From Marchantia polymorpha subsp. ruderalis (taxonomy: Eukaryota > Streptophyta > Marchantiopsida > Marchantiales > Marchantiaceae): a stretch of DNA of 64,000 nt. Below are positions 36,301 through 48,180 of this stretch, piece by piece; position 1 is the stretch's first letter; each line of letters opens with the position of its first letter. The notes beneath the pieces were generated by a model. It saw nothing but the letters and a program-made list of their open reading frames with translations. It searched no databases and was not told the DNA's origin. Position numbers and translations under genes: made by a program. The stretch spans positions 7,200,001 through 7,264,000 of the forward strand of contig AP031358.1 of the NCBI GenBank assembly GCA_037833965.1, read 5' to 3'.

Positions 36301-39300
36301 GCGACCGAGCGACTGAGAGCGAAGTAGGACCATCCTACTCACGCACGAAATTGGACTTGATATTCTTTGTCAATGGATCCATGATTCCCTTTTGTTGAAT
36401 CGTCCCGATAGCATGGAAGTTATTTCAACTGACCAAACGTGCTCGATATGCAGGTAATCCTGTTCGAGAACGATATCAACAACAAGCCTTTTTCACAGCA
36501 GGTTCTAGACTGCCTCCCTCCTCTGCCCTGGTCGCTACCTGCTGAAGAGCTACAAAACCCTAACAGGCGCGACCTGCGACAAGTCCGTGTTTTCAGTGTC
36601 GACCCACCTGGTACAGTAAATATCGCATGGCGTGAAGGATGATTGTTAGTACATTGTCGACCTGTTGCATACTTACTCTTCAAACGATTATCTGATAAGT
36701 CTTGGTAGTAATATCTTTGCGTTGACATTGACGTATACTTGAGATATGCAGGTTGCAAGGACATTGATGACGCCCTTCATTGTACACTTCGTCCGGATGG
36801 AAATTACGAAGTTGGAGTCCGTATCCTTGAATGCCTTCGACAACTGTTGTATGAACTTGAAAGGAAGATTGTTTCAAAAAATGTTTTTACTTTGTTTGTT
36901 TCTTGACGAAGTTTCTCTTTAGATATCGCGGATGTTACAAACTTTGTCCTTCCAGACACTGCCTTGGATCATGAAGCATGTCAGCGTGGTACGTCTGTGT
37001 ATTTGGTGGAACGACGGATTGACATGCTTCCAAAGCCTCTAACAGAAGGTAATTGCTTGTGAAGCTCTCCATGTATTACATCAGGAATTGATATCCTTGC
37101 TTTGCGAATTACCTTTCCTTTTTTTTAAGCCATAAATGACAGTGACGTCAAGCCAAGATCTCGCTTGGCTGTTTGAAAGAAAACGTACCAAAATCTTAAC
37201 CCCTAAATTAAATGAACTCCTGGGCTCCCACAGACTTAGTTAGATGAGCCAGTGAAGGTTTTCATGGTCAAAACCTGGGAGGTTGGAACGGACCTCTTAG
37301 GGACGAAACAGTCAACACCGTCCCCACAATAAGCATTATCATTCAAACTTTTGAAAAGTTCTACTTCTCTTGCCTTGCTCTTCATTCCATCTTTTTTGTT
37401 CTTTCTCAGTCTGCTGTGATTAGCATCGCTGAGCGAGGAGTCAGGTGTTTCTTGTCTTCAGATTTTTACGGGCAAATATCCGAATATTTTCAATTGATTC
37501 TTTCAGTTGATGGAAATGGAAGGCCTTAGTAGTAAATATGGCAAGTACTATTTGTAAGTTGCTCGTGTGGTTTGTGAGTATTTTTTAAACTAAAGGTGAT
37601 GTATTTGACGATTCGTTGGTTCACTTTTTTGGCCTTGTTTTTCCAGATATATGTTCACTCCGAGCAGATGTTGAGAGGCTTTCTTTCTCAGTGATTTGGG
37701 TAGGTCAGATAATTCAGCAATATTACCACGTTCTAACAGGAGTTTCTACGTCTACCAAGTCCTTTCTGGTCGTCTTTGGGCAACAACTTGATAGACGCAG
37801 AAGTAGTTAGCTCGTAACGGAGTCACTAGCAAATTAGTTTTCATGGCTTTCAGTCTAGCCTGCTCTTTCAGTCAAACTGTCGAAAAGGGATAATTTGAGG
37901 GAAGTGCTGTTTTTTTGCGTATCAAACTTATCTATTATTATCATACGGTTCTTGACTGCTCGCTTCTAACGTGATCTAGGTGATTCGAATTTTTTTTCTC
38001 AGGAAATGACACCAGAAGCTGAAATTATATCAGCACAATTTACAAAGAGTATAATCAAATCCTGTGCTGCCATGTCATATGCCGAAGCCCAAGCGCGCAT
38101 GGATGACAGGTGTGTTTTAAGTAAACAGCCCTCTTGGGATTCGTGTAGTTCGGACTTAACGTTTACTCAAGAAGTATAGATTATCTGGAGATCTTGGTCG
38201 TTGTTTGGAGATTAAGATCCATGCTCTTGGTTTTTGAATTCTTTGACTATGTTTAATAAGGTTTTTTTTACAGTATTCTGACCTACCTTCATGTATTGTA
38301 CAGTCGGTTGTCCGATCCCCTTACAGTCGATCTTCGAAACATGAATAGGCTCGCTAAGGTAGTGCTTCATTCGACGTTATTCATAACCAACTTTGGTGAA
38401 CTTTGACCTTATCTTCTTATTTAGCTGTTACTCTATGATGTCTGTGTTTAGTCTTACAGTTATTTAGTCTTTCTAGGGATGTCTAACCTTTTTTTTGACA
38501 CTCTTTTAGCTTTAACAATGTCAAAACAATTATAAATTTGACAACACTGGTGAATTTGACAACACTGCAGATTATGAGACAAAGACGTATAGATAGGGGT
38601 GCCCTTACTTTAGCATCTCCGGAAGTGAAGTTTGAGATTGACTCAGAGACACACGACCCCCTGGATGTTGGTGAGCTAATAAATCTCTTCTCTGTCTCAT
38701 AGATTGTTACACTTTGGATGTTATACTTCGGATGCAAATTTGCGAAGTCATCTTGAAAGTCATTATCTTTCGTAATTTTCATGCAGTGCACATCCTAAGC
38801 AGATGAAAATATTTTGTGTAGCACTCAGCATTGTTGTCATGGTTTAGTAGCGAAAATTATCCATTATATGTCTCAGCCTTGAGCTTCCTTTTTCATGCAT
38901 GCATTTATTGACACTTAAGAGACGTCCTATCATTTTTGTTCTTCTACATCCAGGGATGTATCAAATTCGAGAAGCGAATCAGATGATTGAAGAGTTTATG
39001 CTCGCAGCGAACGTATCAGTTGCCGAAAAAATCGTTGAACATTTTTCCCAGTTTTCGATGTTAAGGTAAGAGATAAGTGCGCAGAGTCATATAAGATTCT
39101 TTTCATTATTCTTACATCTAATTGGACGCACCTCGACTATGTCTATCTGTGGAGACAAGAAATGAGCTCACGTCTCCTTACATAGTGTATCGATCTGGGG
39201 ACTATGGCTTCCCCTTCTTGTAGTGTACAGATGCGTCGGTTTTGAGGCACTGATACCCTATTTCTGTTTGTAAAGAGCCTTATCATGGCACTTGTTTAGA

Positions 39301-41477
39301 GGTCTTCTCGGTCTGCACGTCAGTAACTTCCTTATCTGCTTGCTTCAGGCGACATCCTGTGCCATCACCGAAGATGCTGGAACCGCTACTCCTAACTGCA
39401 GCTGCAGTTGGTGTCGATTTAGATATCTCAACTTCCAAAGCTTTAGCAGATTCGCTTGATCGTGCCGTGGTAAGCACATGGTTATTTGCTTCTGGAAGCT
39501 GCTACGATCTAGCTCTATCGGTCATAGTATTCAGGTCTAGTTGGTTTTAATGTGAGAGGGCTTGCCATTCATAGCTGTGGTTGATTGTTCACAAAAGCTC
39601 ACAGTTCAATTATCTCTGCTTTCACTACATATCACATCTTCCAGTCTCTTGTAAAGTCAGAATTTTGACATTAGTGTCTTCAAATTTAAAATGCTATGCA
39701 CGGCGAGGCAAAGGTTCCAGTTCGCCACTTCCACGAATTGATTCTCTCTCCTCGTGGTTACTGTTGAATTCAGGGCGGAGATCCATATTTTAACAAGCTT
39801 ATCCGCATCCTCGCCACGCGTTGCATGACTCAGGTTTTGTACGAAGCGTCTTCAAATTTATGTTGTTTCTCCATTATTAACCTAGTTCTGCGAGTACTTT
39901 GTGCAGGAAATTACTGTACAATAGTCTTCACAATGTTTAGGGCCACTTTATGAAAGCTTTTCTTGTTTCACAGGCCCTGTACTTCAGCAGCGGAGATTGT
40001 ACACCTCCGGAGTTTCACCATTACGGACTTGCGTCGCCCATATATACGCACTTCACTTCTCCTATCCGAAGATATGCTGGTTGGTTTTTCTTCGTACTCT
40101 ATCATCTGTGTTATTCTCCTGTGACATTTTCTTAGCTAACTAACCAAGTGATACGCATTTTGCCTGTGAAATAAAATACGATGAGTCAAACCCAGTTACC
40201 TGGATTGCTCCTGGCTCTGGATTAAATGGAATCCAGTGATATATATGCCTCGGGAACTTTTCTCGCCCCATTATCATTCCTATGGTTGAATTTTGTAAAC
40301 TAACAAAAAAAGTTTTATGGGCGATTATTATTACTGCATGGAGTGCAGTCTTCAAGTGCTCACGTAAACTGAAAATGCTACTATTTGGTTTATAGCGAAA
40401 TGCTTATTCTAGATCCCCGCGTGGAACGTACTGATGTCATTCATTTCATTGCAGATGTCATAGTGCACAGACTGTTAGCTGCTGCGCTTGGTCTCAGTAA
40501 GGTACCTGGAGCTTTGAGGGAGAAGACGATGTTGACAAGTGTTGCAGACAGTAAGTTGACCAGGAAATCCCTGATTATCCTTAATATCGGAGTGAAGCCG
40601 TTCTTTGTCATTCATGTGAAATCCTTTAAAATCAGTTGAAAGCAAATATTCGTGGACTAAAATAAGCCTAGACATCAGATTCACCACATGTGGGACAAGT
40701 ATTTTCATTGACAATGTTTTGATTTGTGCAGACCTGAACTTGCGTCATCGAAACGCGCAGATGGCTAGTCGGGCCTCAGTAGAGCTTCATACACTCATTT
40801 TCTTCAAAAACAGGTTAGACCTTGTTTGCAATTATTTGCAGATCCTATTACTCATGTACGTTATCTTCTTGTTGATTCAGACAGTCGCAAACTCCACGTT
40901 TCACAGTCTAGTGCCTTGTTTTAAAAAAGGTTATGAACCGATGTTAGAAATTCATTCTACTGTACGCTTCTTTCAGGCCAACCGACACAGAAGCGAGAAT
41001 AGTGAGAATCAAATCAAATGGTTTGATTGTTTTTGTACCCAAGTAAGTACATCCTACTATCAAATCGACTTGCGAACTGTCTGTCGAATTTCCTTTGGCT
41101 ATAGAATCGTTTGGTTTTTGTTTTTTTAAATTTTGTATGCAAAATTAAAAACAAAAAACCAAACGCTTGGCTTTATCTAATATGTTTCATGTAGTCCGAT
41201 CCCTGTACCCTAACGCAAAAATGACCGGGATTCTGCGTTATGCAGGTTTGGTATTGAAGGTCCCGTGTATCTTACGGGGAAAAAAGACAAGAAAGATGAA
41301 AGTGATTGGATCGTTAACGAACAGAGTCAAACCACAGAATCTCGTGATGGCAAATACCGCTTCAAAGTATTAGATAAGTTAGTTGTTCACATCGAAGTAG
41401 TTGAGCCACAACCTAATAGGCCAAAGCTACAATTAACTTTGGTTGACCAAGCGAATGAATGTATGAGCATTAAATAA
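33329..41477 (+). CDS. DIS3/RRP44: Exosome catalytic subunit DIS3/RRP44, 24 exons, 940 residues
   Basis: 3'-5' exoribonuclease and endonuclease of the RNA exosome, acting in nuclear and cytoplasmic RNA processing and decay. Exons: 33329-33382, 33496-33633, 33920-34077, 34427-34482, 34630-34752, 34899-35032, 35244-35484, 35746-35881, 36083-36323, 36454-36610, 36752-36820, 36923-37048, 37647-37699, 38003-38109, 38304-38358, 38571-38670, 38954-39065, 39349-39469, 39774-39833, 39974-40079, 40455-40550, 40732-40813, 40977-41042, 41246-41477. All introns are GT-AG and all phases join. The protein starts [12 protein letters not shown], as in plant RRP44. CR3 cysteines are 31, 36 and 39. PIN endonuclease acids are visible in FDTNVVL (D57), VLEEVK (E85), NDRNDRA (D134) and TNDAENKRK (D160). 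Cold-shock folds follow. The RNB active site is [13 protein letters not shown] (residues 477-489), and an S1 fold ends the protein. The length is close to Arabidopsis RRP44A (about 930). Donors after exons 7, 19 and 20 are weak. No coding defect is seen. Confidence 0.96.
41108..41165. repeat. Imperfect foldback in the last DIS3 intron
   Basis: CGTTTGGTTTTT at the left end pairs with its exact reverse complement at the right end. The interior T-rich and A-rich stretches pair with small length differences. It lies in the last intron (41043-41245), about 80 bases before the exon 24 acceptor. Confidence 0.75.
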
Positions 41478-42928
41478 AAGATATTGTGAGTTCATGCACA
41501 ACACTACCTCGTTTTCAATTCTGTGGGTTATGATCGATAGATAAGCTCAACCAGATTTTCTGGAATAGCGAAGGACAATGTGACAGTTCCGAATATCGGA
41601 AGAATGCAATCAGTTTTTGTTTGCTCATTCATGTTTAAGGTATTCAAAAGTACTTTGCCCATAGGTTGAACAATCTCCATGGATTTCAATCGTATTAGCT
41701 ATGAAGCATACCACGAGAAAAGCACAAGAAGTTACGATAAAGTAAAACGTATCCACACAAAAAAACCGCAACGAATAGTTCCAGTCGAAGACAGTTCTCA
41801 TAGGAACCACCTATGGGAGTTTTGATCGATCTGTTGCACACTCTCACAAGCTGGTGTGAGTTGGGTGCAAATTTTGGTATGTATGGTTGACGAGTTAGGT
41901 ACATAAAGCAAGATTTAAGCATCTATTGAACTCAAAAGTCGTACCAATACAGGGGAAGGTTAATCACCCTGCACACTGAGAAGACAATGAGGAAGTGTTT
42001 TTGGGTTCACAGTAAAAAGCGGCAGATGTATTCGAGTGGAGATTGAAAGCAGAAACTCAAATACAGAGCAATGGAAACAAGTCAGCCACAGTCACATGGA
42101 AAGATTGAAAGATCAATAATTGTTAAAAAAAATTTACAACCAGCGAACTGGGAGACATATAAAAATGTGAAGTGCAATGATTCCCATGTCAGAGAAGCGG
42201 GAGTAGAGCCATCGATGGGAAGAGGTGTACACAGGCTAGAATCAGCGTAAGAAAAATTGTCTCAGTCTCTCCCGTTGACCCCTCGTTGGTCTCCTAGAAT
42301 TCACTTGCCTAAGAGCAGATATCTCAAGTTTCAGTCGGAGCTTAAGGCGCTAGGTTTCTACTTCCACGAGGAATACCCAGAATAATACAACTATTGGGAG
42401 CAAGGCTAAGAGAGGGTCTGCCAATCAATCTCATGTGGTCATAACACAGCGTGAGGAAACGGGGGCTATATTGCAGAGTAGAACACCTGAAGGTATGAAA
42501 CTTAAGTTGTGACTACATACCAGATTACAACCATATGCATGTAGAAAGAACACCATGAGAAATAAAGTAAACTTCTAAGGTGGTGACGTACACATAGATT
42601 ATTTGCACTAGTTACTGAGAACAGTAAGAACAATTGGAGAAATCAAAATTTATCAAAAAAATTATACATAACTAAATATAAGTAAATATTTGTGTAACTT
42701 ACTTACTTGGCTTTTCTATAACTAAATATGTAGGCTTCTGTCGATATTAAGTCCTGCTTTTGCTGAAGTCTGTTCTTGAGATAAGAAAACATTTTACTCT
42801 GTTAGTATGACATGAAGAACAATTTTTCATAATGGCTAGGAAGTAATCGTAATCCAACATATGATCTAAAACTACAACTATTGTGAGTTCTGCATAAGTA
42901 GCTGTTGCAATAATGTCAACTTCCTGTT

Positions 42929-42959
<31 letters not shown>

Positions 42960-43559
42960 ACCGCTCTTACTAAGTAAGACAACATGAGTGGAGTGATAAT
43001 ATTAAGGCAAATTTTTTGAGGTTTATGATTCCAAGACAAAACAAGTATTTTGACATCTCAGATGCCAGCAACTATAACCGTGACGTGGCCATCGCCCCCA
43101 ATGTACGTCACTTTAGATCGCCACAAACCAAGAGATCTCATCTTGTGAAATATTCGAGGCGTGTTGTCTCACAAATCCAACCGCGTATTAACTGACTAAT
43201 TGTGAATGAAGAATTGAATGCCTTCGTGCTAGAGGTAAAGAGGGCAAATTGGATAAGAAATAGATGTGAAATTTTTAGAGAATAGACAGAAACTAGTGGC
43301 TGGATCCATGAACATCCTGTAGGAAAAAATTAAGATCTCAATAGATATGTTTAAGGTATAAATGTCTACAAACAAAAACCAAATTTTCTCAGTATTTTTT
43401 TAAGGGGGAATCATCCCATATGTGTGGTGCATTATACACCTAAATTTGGCCAAGTATGTATCATGATCCGATTTCCAACACATGTGCACGAGGAATCTCA
43501 CTCGTTTGAGAAATGCACAATGGATATGTACTTGCAAGTTTGCAATTGGTTTGTTCCAT
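41478..43559. other. DIS3 3' flank and intergenic DNA
   Basis: An AATAAA overlaps the DIS3 stop region (41473-41478). The rest has no recognisable gene. A TA microsatellite is listed separately. Both neighbouring genes point into this interval, so it should hold both 3' UTRs. Confidence 0.5.
42932..42959. repeat. (TA)14 microsatellite
   Basis: This is an uninterrupted TA run of 28 bases. Such tracts are unstable and can extrude as cruciforms. Confidence 0.95.
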
Positions 43560-43838
43560 TTAGGCTCTGTACAAGACCACAGGAATAGAATTAATGTAGA
43601 AAGACATGAAGTAGGCCAAGTCTGCATGGGTCACAAGGGATCCCAAGCTGTGACCCACCATGCATCGCCACCCCGACCCGTGATAGGCGTCGTTGTAGGC
43701 CTCCTCGATGTAGGACACCACATCCCCTTCCACGTGGTATCGATTCAGAGCTTCGGCGGCACAGAGTATGGCAAACTGCTGCATGCCCTCCGTGAAGTTT
43801 GCACTCACTCTCCTCATACTGATCTGGTCCGCAAACAT
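43560..43838 (-). CDS. Dynein light chain, LC8/DYNLL family
   Basis: The product is 92 residues, against about 89 for canonical LC8. LC8 is a dimeric hub that binds dynein intermediate chains and many other partners. Visible matches are the TEGMQQFAILCAAEAL helix (about residues 16-31), YHVEGDVVSYIEEAYNDAY (about 34-52), and the conserved core GWRCMVGHSLGSLVTH (residues 56-71) with the following AYFMSFYINSIPVVLY strand. The ATG at 43838 is the first in the frame; the open frame extends upstream to 43922 only from a TTG. An acceptor-like TCTTTTGCAG lies 30 bases before the ATG, so a 5' UTR intron is likely. Seed plants lack motile sperm, so a divergent LC8 in a plant with swimming sperm may be axonemal, but a cytoplasmic role is equally possible. 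Confidence 0.87.
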   Translation of the reverse strand: MFADQISMRRVSANFTEGMQQFAILCAAEALNRYHVEGDVVSYIEEAYNDAYHGSGWRCMVGHSLGSLVTHADLAYFMSFYINSIPVVLYRA

Positions 43839-45109
43839 CGAGGTTGCACTTCGTCCACTGGTCGTTCCCTGCAAAAGACACCAAAATTTCCTCAAGATCA
43901 CGGGCGGGCGAATGAATCCCAAAAGCGGAACCTGAGTCTCTGAGACGACATAATTCCTGCGCTCTCTACCTCGAGGTTCACGGAAAAGGATGATAAATCC
44001 CAGCAGTCATTTCGAGATGACCCCATTGGCTTAAGCCTTCATGATGAGCTGAATTGCTGGGTCGAAGAAGTAACCTTCACACCGCGTCTAGTCGATGAAC
44101 GAGATTGAAATACTCGTCTCGATCTTTATAGAGCGATGAACGAGGTCATCTCGACCGACGATTTGCAGTTCTCATCCATCTCGTCACACAGTAAGCCGTA
44201 AGCTCCTCTGCTCCATCCTCGAGACAGGTTTTGTATATGTTTCCATCGAATGCCGTGTCGAACTGTGACTCAAGAAACGGGGCAGATTGCAATCCCGATG
44301 CACCCGACAAGTCAGACGCACGTTTTTCTTGTCGTTATTTGAAGTATAGTTCAACACTTAAAATTTGTATGGGGAGCCTTGAATTATTAGCAATCACATA
44401 TAGGTCCTTGATTATTCAAGATGATTTTAAAATTAAAATTTTACAATTAAAAAAGTCACTTTAGGTACAGTATTTTCCATGAAATCTTGAATAAAGATCA
44501 ATAAAATTCATCACTGAAATGTCTATAACTTTCATCACAAAACGAACCATGCATATTTGAATTGAATAATCATCAACAATACTACATCACATTTTGTAAT
44601 TAACTTACTTACAACTTATGTGAATATTGATGTAATTGAAAGTGAGATTGATTATAAAATAAAAATGAGATAATTGTCACATTCAATTATTGAGAATCAA
44701 ATCAGATAATGAAAGTAGAGAATCAAAAATGACAATAGAAATCACAAGTACACAATCATGCATGGAAAAGCAAGACACTAACATATGAGGGGATTTGTAA
44801 AAAGTGATGTGGGGTTTATATACCCCATGTGTAACCGAAAAGTAATTATATAGAGCTAACTAATTGGGTTGATCCAAAAATTCTAATCAACTTACTTTTT
44901 AGCTTTCCTCACCTAAATTTATGTTGAGGGAACAATAAATTTTGTAATCTTTATCATTATTCTGCAAAAAGTTGTATAATGAAATCTAATAAAAAACATC
45001 GCTTTATAACTAGAGTTAACTAGAACTAGTTATAAGCCAAAACATGATAGTGATATAATATAAAGAGGTCTTGAAATAATGCGAGTAAACTCAACCTGTA
45101 ATACTCATG
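43839..45109. other. Dynein light chain 5' flank and AT-rich tail of the copia element
   Basis: 43839-44250 should hold the leader and promoter of the dynein gene. From about 44.3 kb the DNA becomes AT-rich. On the minus strand this follows the copia RNase H, so 44.5-45.1 kb is where the copia 3' LTR should be. A TATATAAACCCC promoter-like sequence on that strand near 44.82 kb and a 10-bp inverted repeat at 45004-45035 are visible. I could not match it to a 5' LTR. Confidence 0.45.
44124..44130 (-). promoter_or_regulatory. TATA-box candidate for the dynein light chain gene
   Basis: TATAAAG on the minus strand lies 286 bases upstream of the proposed ATG. It would place transcription start near 44.1 kb and give a leader long enough for the suspected 5' UTR intron. 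It is based on the motif only. Confidence 0.35.
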
Positions 45110-45370
45110 CAAAACACAATGTTGTATGAAACTCTCCAAAGTAATAACTTTGGTCAAAGCATCAGTTGGATTAAGTTTATCATCGGTCTTGACTAGCTCA
45201 ATACCTTTATCAAATATTACATGTGTTATAAAATGATATCTAATGTCGATATGCTAATCTGTTGTGCGTATCGTGTCCATAATCAGCATCAACATAGTCT
45301 AACAAAGATTTGACATTGTCTTGTAGACCATCAAACAATAAACCATGATTAGATCTTTTTATATAAATTT
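45110..45370 (-). pseudogene. Ty1/copia RNase H fragment
   Basis: The conceptual translation shows YIKRSNHGLLFDG, then DYVDADYGHD, then HIDIRYHFI and NPTDALTKVITLESF. These are hallmark pieces of the copia RNase H domain and C-terminus. Roughly 80 residues expected between the Asp-containing strand and HIDIRYHFI are missing, so an internal deletion is present near 45255. Confidence 0.8.
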
Positions 45371-45479
45371 TTTGTTGTATATTCCCTATTTCAACAAAAT
45401 AAAGATTTTCATTAAAAAATACAAAATATACGGAGTTTATTCAAAACCTGTCATGTTTTTTCAGTAATATCCGAATTTG

Positions 45480-47572
45480 ACGGCAATGTAATACACTTTA
45501 AGGAGATATGGGTGTTATTTTTTATATGTGAAGATCTTTTTCCCATTTCAACACTGAAAAATAACTTTTTAAGGTGACAATATTAGGCTTTGGACACGCT
45601 AATACTCCCAAAATTTCATGAGGTGAAAAATCTACACATGATGCGTGGAATAATCCAAGCTTCACTAACATTAGACTAGTCTGTCAAACAATTCAATGCA
45701 TAGCAAAACCGATGTTTGCGGTGCACACAGATAAAAAATTGTTTGTGATCTTCCACAATTTGATCAATGTTGTTTTGTTGCCAAGAAACTTTTAAACGAT
45801 CTTGATATATTAGAACTAACTGAACAAACTCTTGCATTTTCAAAGCTGCAAGTTTAAGAGGTAGGCAAGGAGGCAGAATGTTGGAATTTGCATGGTTAAA
45901 CTCATCATGTGTGGCTTTGATCTTCCTAAGATTGCAAATTGCTTCCAAAAAAAGATTGTCATTTGCATGCAAAACTTCAAGACTTGATTCTAGATACAAT
46001 TCTGCCAATGATTGACTAGCAAAAAGACCTTATTATTCAATTAATTCAATCAAATTGGCATGATTGACATGCCATCTCTTCAATGTAACGATGTTGTCTG
46101 CTCGGAACAAGTTTAACTCAATTCCAACTCTCTCTATACATCCAAAATGTTGTAAATTAGCTAGCAAAAATTGGAGAATTGACTTTTGTTTGTTGCAACT
46201 TGGTTCTTTGTACTTATAAACCTTCGACATATTTGCTTACATGGCCTAAATTCTTGCTTACGATTAGAAACAAAAACCACCAAAACAATTTAGGTATCTT
46301 GTGAACTAGTTGAGACACATCAGTTTGATCAAAATAAGTCATGATTCTAGCTCATTTTTTTGACAAAAAACAAGATATGCGAGACATCAAGATACAACGA
46401 GTATGAGATAAATTTGAACTAATGACTTGCATTTCATCAATCAAAATTTTTTCACGTCGTAGAACAAAATTCAATAAGGTATGGATTTTATAGAATCCAC
46501 AATCAGCTTTTTTGTAAAACTTTTGCATCACAATATTAATCTGATGTAGCAAACATCAGACACAAATGAAATATGGTCAAACACCTCATGAATACACGTG
46601 ACAACTCCTAGATAAATGTTTGGTCATATTGGTAGCACCATCAATTGAACATTCAATTCCAACATACTTTCATGATGTACATACTACATCAAAAAACTTT
46701 GAAAAAATCTCAAACATGTCCAATTTTGTATGTCTACAAAAAAAGTAATTGTAATAAGGTGAAGATTTTCAAGAGATCATTTTTGATAAAATCAAATCTG
46801 AACATCAATCCGAGCTACTCCTTGCAGGTCACAAGATGCATCAAACATCAGAGAAGGTCCATGTGGAACTTCTCTGATGTTTGATGCATCTTGTGAGTAC
46901 AAGATCTATGCTATGTTCTTAATGAACATGATGCATGCCGTTCTAACATAGGAAGTCAAAATCCAAGTTTGGAAAAATCACATACATTTTTCGCATCTTG
47001 AACAACATCAAAAGCCATAAAAAAAATTCCTCTAAAAAAATGAGTTACCAACTTGAACAACTTCTTCTAGCTAATTCGGATGCAATATTTGTCTTCTTCA
47101 GTTGATTTAAGTAATGACAATGCATTAGTCCGAGATTGATCATCCAAATTGCTTTCATTTCAAAGCATTTCTTCTATAATTATGTCAATAATTGAAATTT
47201 TGATCACAAAATTTATCATGACAGATTGGCTTTTCATAAAATGAGAACTATTATTTGCTTGTTTGATAAAAATCACAAAATATTTATAGTTATACTCTGT
47301 TGACAACTTTTGATACTCTTCACATCTAACTTGCTAGTTGATACAAAGATGTTTCGTGTAGTTCTGAAAGTAATACCTTCAAAAATTCAAGATGTCAAAG
47401 ACTTTTTAATAGGTTCTTCATGTCCAAAATAGAGACAAAATTTACATCAAACAATAACCACTTTGAAGGTGTGAGTATCACAATTTGAGATGCATAGTTC
47501 ATACTGTGACATAAGTTTCAATTGGAATAGAGTGTTGTGAGGTCGTTTTGCAGCGGGTTCAATGAAATCCAT
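45480..47572 (-). pseudogene. hAT-superfamily transposase relic
   Basis: A putative ATG is at 47572. In order on the minus strand, in shifting frames: a zinc-finger-like CKFCLYFGHEEP (about 47.45 kb); EEYQKLSTEYNYKYF (about 47.3 kb); MFDASCDLQGVARIDVQI (about 46.85-46.80 kb); SIDGATNMTKHLS (about 46.6 kb); CLLHQINIVMQKFYKKA (about 46.5 kb); EMQVISSNLSHTR (about 46.4 kb); SWQQNNIDQIVEDHKQF (about 45.75 kb); and YFSVLKWEKDLHI (about 45.55 kb). The DGA-NMT, C--HQ--LVVQ, and SDFSV-KWEKD signatures belong to a hAT-like transposase family. Many stops and frameshifts make it non-functional. A perfect 28-bp foldback replaces coding sequence just upstream of MFDASC. Terminal inverted repeats and target duplications were not found. 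Confidence 0.75.
46829..46896. repeat. Perfect 28-bp foldback inside the hAT relic
   Basis: The arms at 46829-46856 and 46869-46896 are exact reverse complements with a 12-nt loop. The left arm, read on the minus strand, is transposase coding DNA (LMFDASC). The right arm is an inverted copy sitting where upstream codons should be. This is the longest perfect foldback in the window. Confidence 0.95.
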
Positions 47573-47639
47573 TGGACTTCAACATGCAACAAATGACAAA
47601 ATTTGTGGTTAAGTTAAATACTTGTTCAAGTTAAGTTTT

Positions 47640-48180
47640 TTTTAAGATCAATATAGTGTCATCATCATCTTGTGTATGAATGTCAGGATCTTCAAGAATG
47701 GATGAATCAGTCCATACATCACATCTAACAAAAGCTATACTAGCCCGATTCAATGATCTCATAATAAAAAATTCGTGTTGATTTCTATTGTTTAATGTGG
47801 ATACGTGAGAATCATCAAAGATATCTTGATATTCTAGTTTTTGTTCTTGAGTAACTTGCTCCACCTACATAGATCAAGGCGCAAAGTTGACTCAAACTGC
47901 ATAAACCTTTGCTCAAATAATTTAAAAAGTTGAGAATACACCACAATGTATTGTGCAGTTACTTTCGGGTGTTGACAGACTAATAAATTTCTAATGACTT
48001 CTTGTGTCAAATCATTAATCACATAATGATGAAACTCCCCCACATTAACATCTATGAGTGTACATTTTACCTCGTTAATATAATGAGACTTAGAAATCTT
48101 GTCTCTTTTAATGATCTAGATTTATTTAAAGAAACAATTCTTCTAACAATAAACTTACATATTACTAAATCTTATAGAAT
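47640..48180 (-). pseudogene. Unassigned coding-like remnant between copia integrase and the hAT insert
   Basis: Two short minus-strand frames (48043-47834 and 47864-47631) contain GEFHHYVINDLTQEVIRNLL and an Asp-rich DIHTQDDDDTILIL segment. By position they should be the variable linker between copia integrase and reverse transcriptase. I see no diagnostic motif, so the assignment rests on context only. Confidence 0.4.

Noticed and set aside
43839..43922. N-terminal extension of the dynein light chain
   Set aside because: The longer frame starts at TTG and crosses a good acceptor-like site; the first ATG gives the usual LC8 length.
46829..46896. The 28-bp hairpin as a microRNA precursor
   Set aside because: Pairing is perfect, the loop is short and one arm is transposase coding DNA; small interfering RNAs remain possible.
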